This document shows, piece after piece, positions 63,902 through 64,000 of a stretch of 64,000 bases of DNA. Both the position numbers and the translations under genes were made by a program. Every line of letters starts with the position of its first letter. Position 1 is the stretch's first letter. This DNA comes from an uncultured Lactococcus sp. GTDB taxonomy: Bacteria; Bacillota; Bacilli; Lactobacillales; Streptococcaceae. Location: assembly GCF_934191625.1 (NCBI RefSeq), contig NZ_CAKPUG010000003.1, positions 1-64,000 of the forward strand, given 5' to 3'. The notes beneath the pieces are model-generated. The model searched no databases. It was given only the letters and a program-made list of their open reading frames with translations, and was not told the DNA's origin.

Positions 63902-64000
63902 TTATTGCTTCCTTTCTTAATCCGAAGCTGGTTACTACAGCTGTAATTGGGACTGCTAGTACTATACCAATTGCAGAGATAATCGTTTGTAAAAGTCCAA
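63894..64000 (-). CDS. YibE-like membrane protein, C-terminal end (runs off window)
   Basis: The visible 34 codons end GLLQTIISAIGIVLAVPITA with the tail VVTSFGLRKEAINE and a TAG that overlaps the start of the YibF-like gene. The AxPITA pattern is typical of the last helix of YibE/F proteins. Confidence 0.65.
   Translation of the reverse strand, partial: GLLQTIISAIGIVLAVPITAVVTSFGLRKEAINE

Overview
The window reads as the chromosome of a low-GC Firmicute of the genus Lactococcus. The reasons are the pyrR-pyrP-pyrB-carA operon with carA but no carB, a CopY-CopZ-CopA copper operon with TACANNTGTA operators, an Spx-family CxxS regulator, a 407-residue ribosomal S1 protein, and a general codon and promoter style typical of lactococci. 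A member of the L. garvieae group is my guess, from the gluconate genes and the wall-polymer cluster. This species call is inference only. I saw no rRNA, tRNA, IS element, prophage or CRISPR array.

Left edge (1-10371, minus strand): a teichoic-acid-like cluster. It holds the start of one CDP-glycerol glycerophosphotransferase-like gene running off the edge, three more complete ones, a TagD-like cytidylyltransferase, MnaA, a serine-hydrolase-like protein, a small unknown protein, and the TagG/TagH exporter, whose ATPase carries a transmembrane segment and a LysM domain. Next come two divergent XRE-type regulators (10464-11157), queA plus a proteasome-fold-like protein, spx, bioY and the pyr operon with its PyrR attenuator (13852-18602). 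A tyrosine-type T-box riboswitch then controls an NhaC-superfamily transporter (18681-20480).

Middle (20516-42031): a gluconate operon (gnd-gntK-gntP) with a cre site, an alpha-1,6-glucosidase with a LacI-type operator, a membrane-anchored propeller-like protein paired with a secreted papain-like peptidase, rpsA, mnmA, a HIT/GalT-like protein and a large YfhO-type membrane protein. A compact five-gene operon follows (35177-40130): glycosylasparaginase-like enzyme, PTS IIC permease, a small GrdB-like protein, an M20 dipeptidase and a GntR/UTRA regulator. It has its own promoter, cre and palindromic operator. I consider this the best candidate for an undescribed system, possibly the use of glycosyl-asparagines from glycoproteins. 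recQ follows.

Right part (42107-64000): copYZA, L-serine dehydratase sdaAB-sdaAA, an ANL-family acyl-AMP ligase, menA and a type II NADH dehydrogenase fused to a DoxX-like membrane domain (a quinone-linked electron-transfer region), a HesB-like protein, an AI-2E-family permease, an alpha/beta hydrolase, leuS, a PucR-type regulator, prs, a Cof phosphatase with ftsY, a HExxH lipoprotein and the YibE/YibF membrane pair running off the right edge.

A theme across the window is a set of six genes (starts at 10804, 31738, 32563, 51884, 61056 and 63026) in which a -10 box ends exactly six bases before the ATG and no Shine-Dalgarno is present, as expected for leaderless mRNAs.
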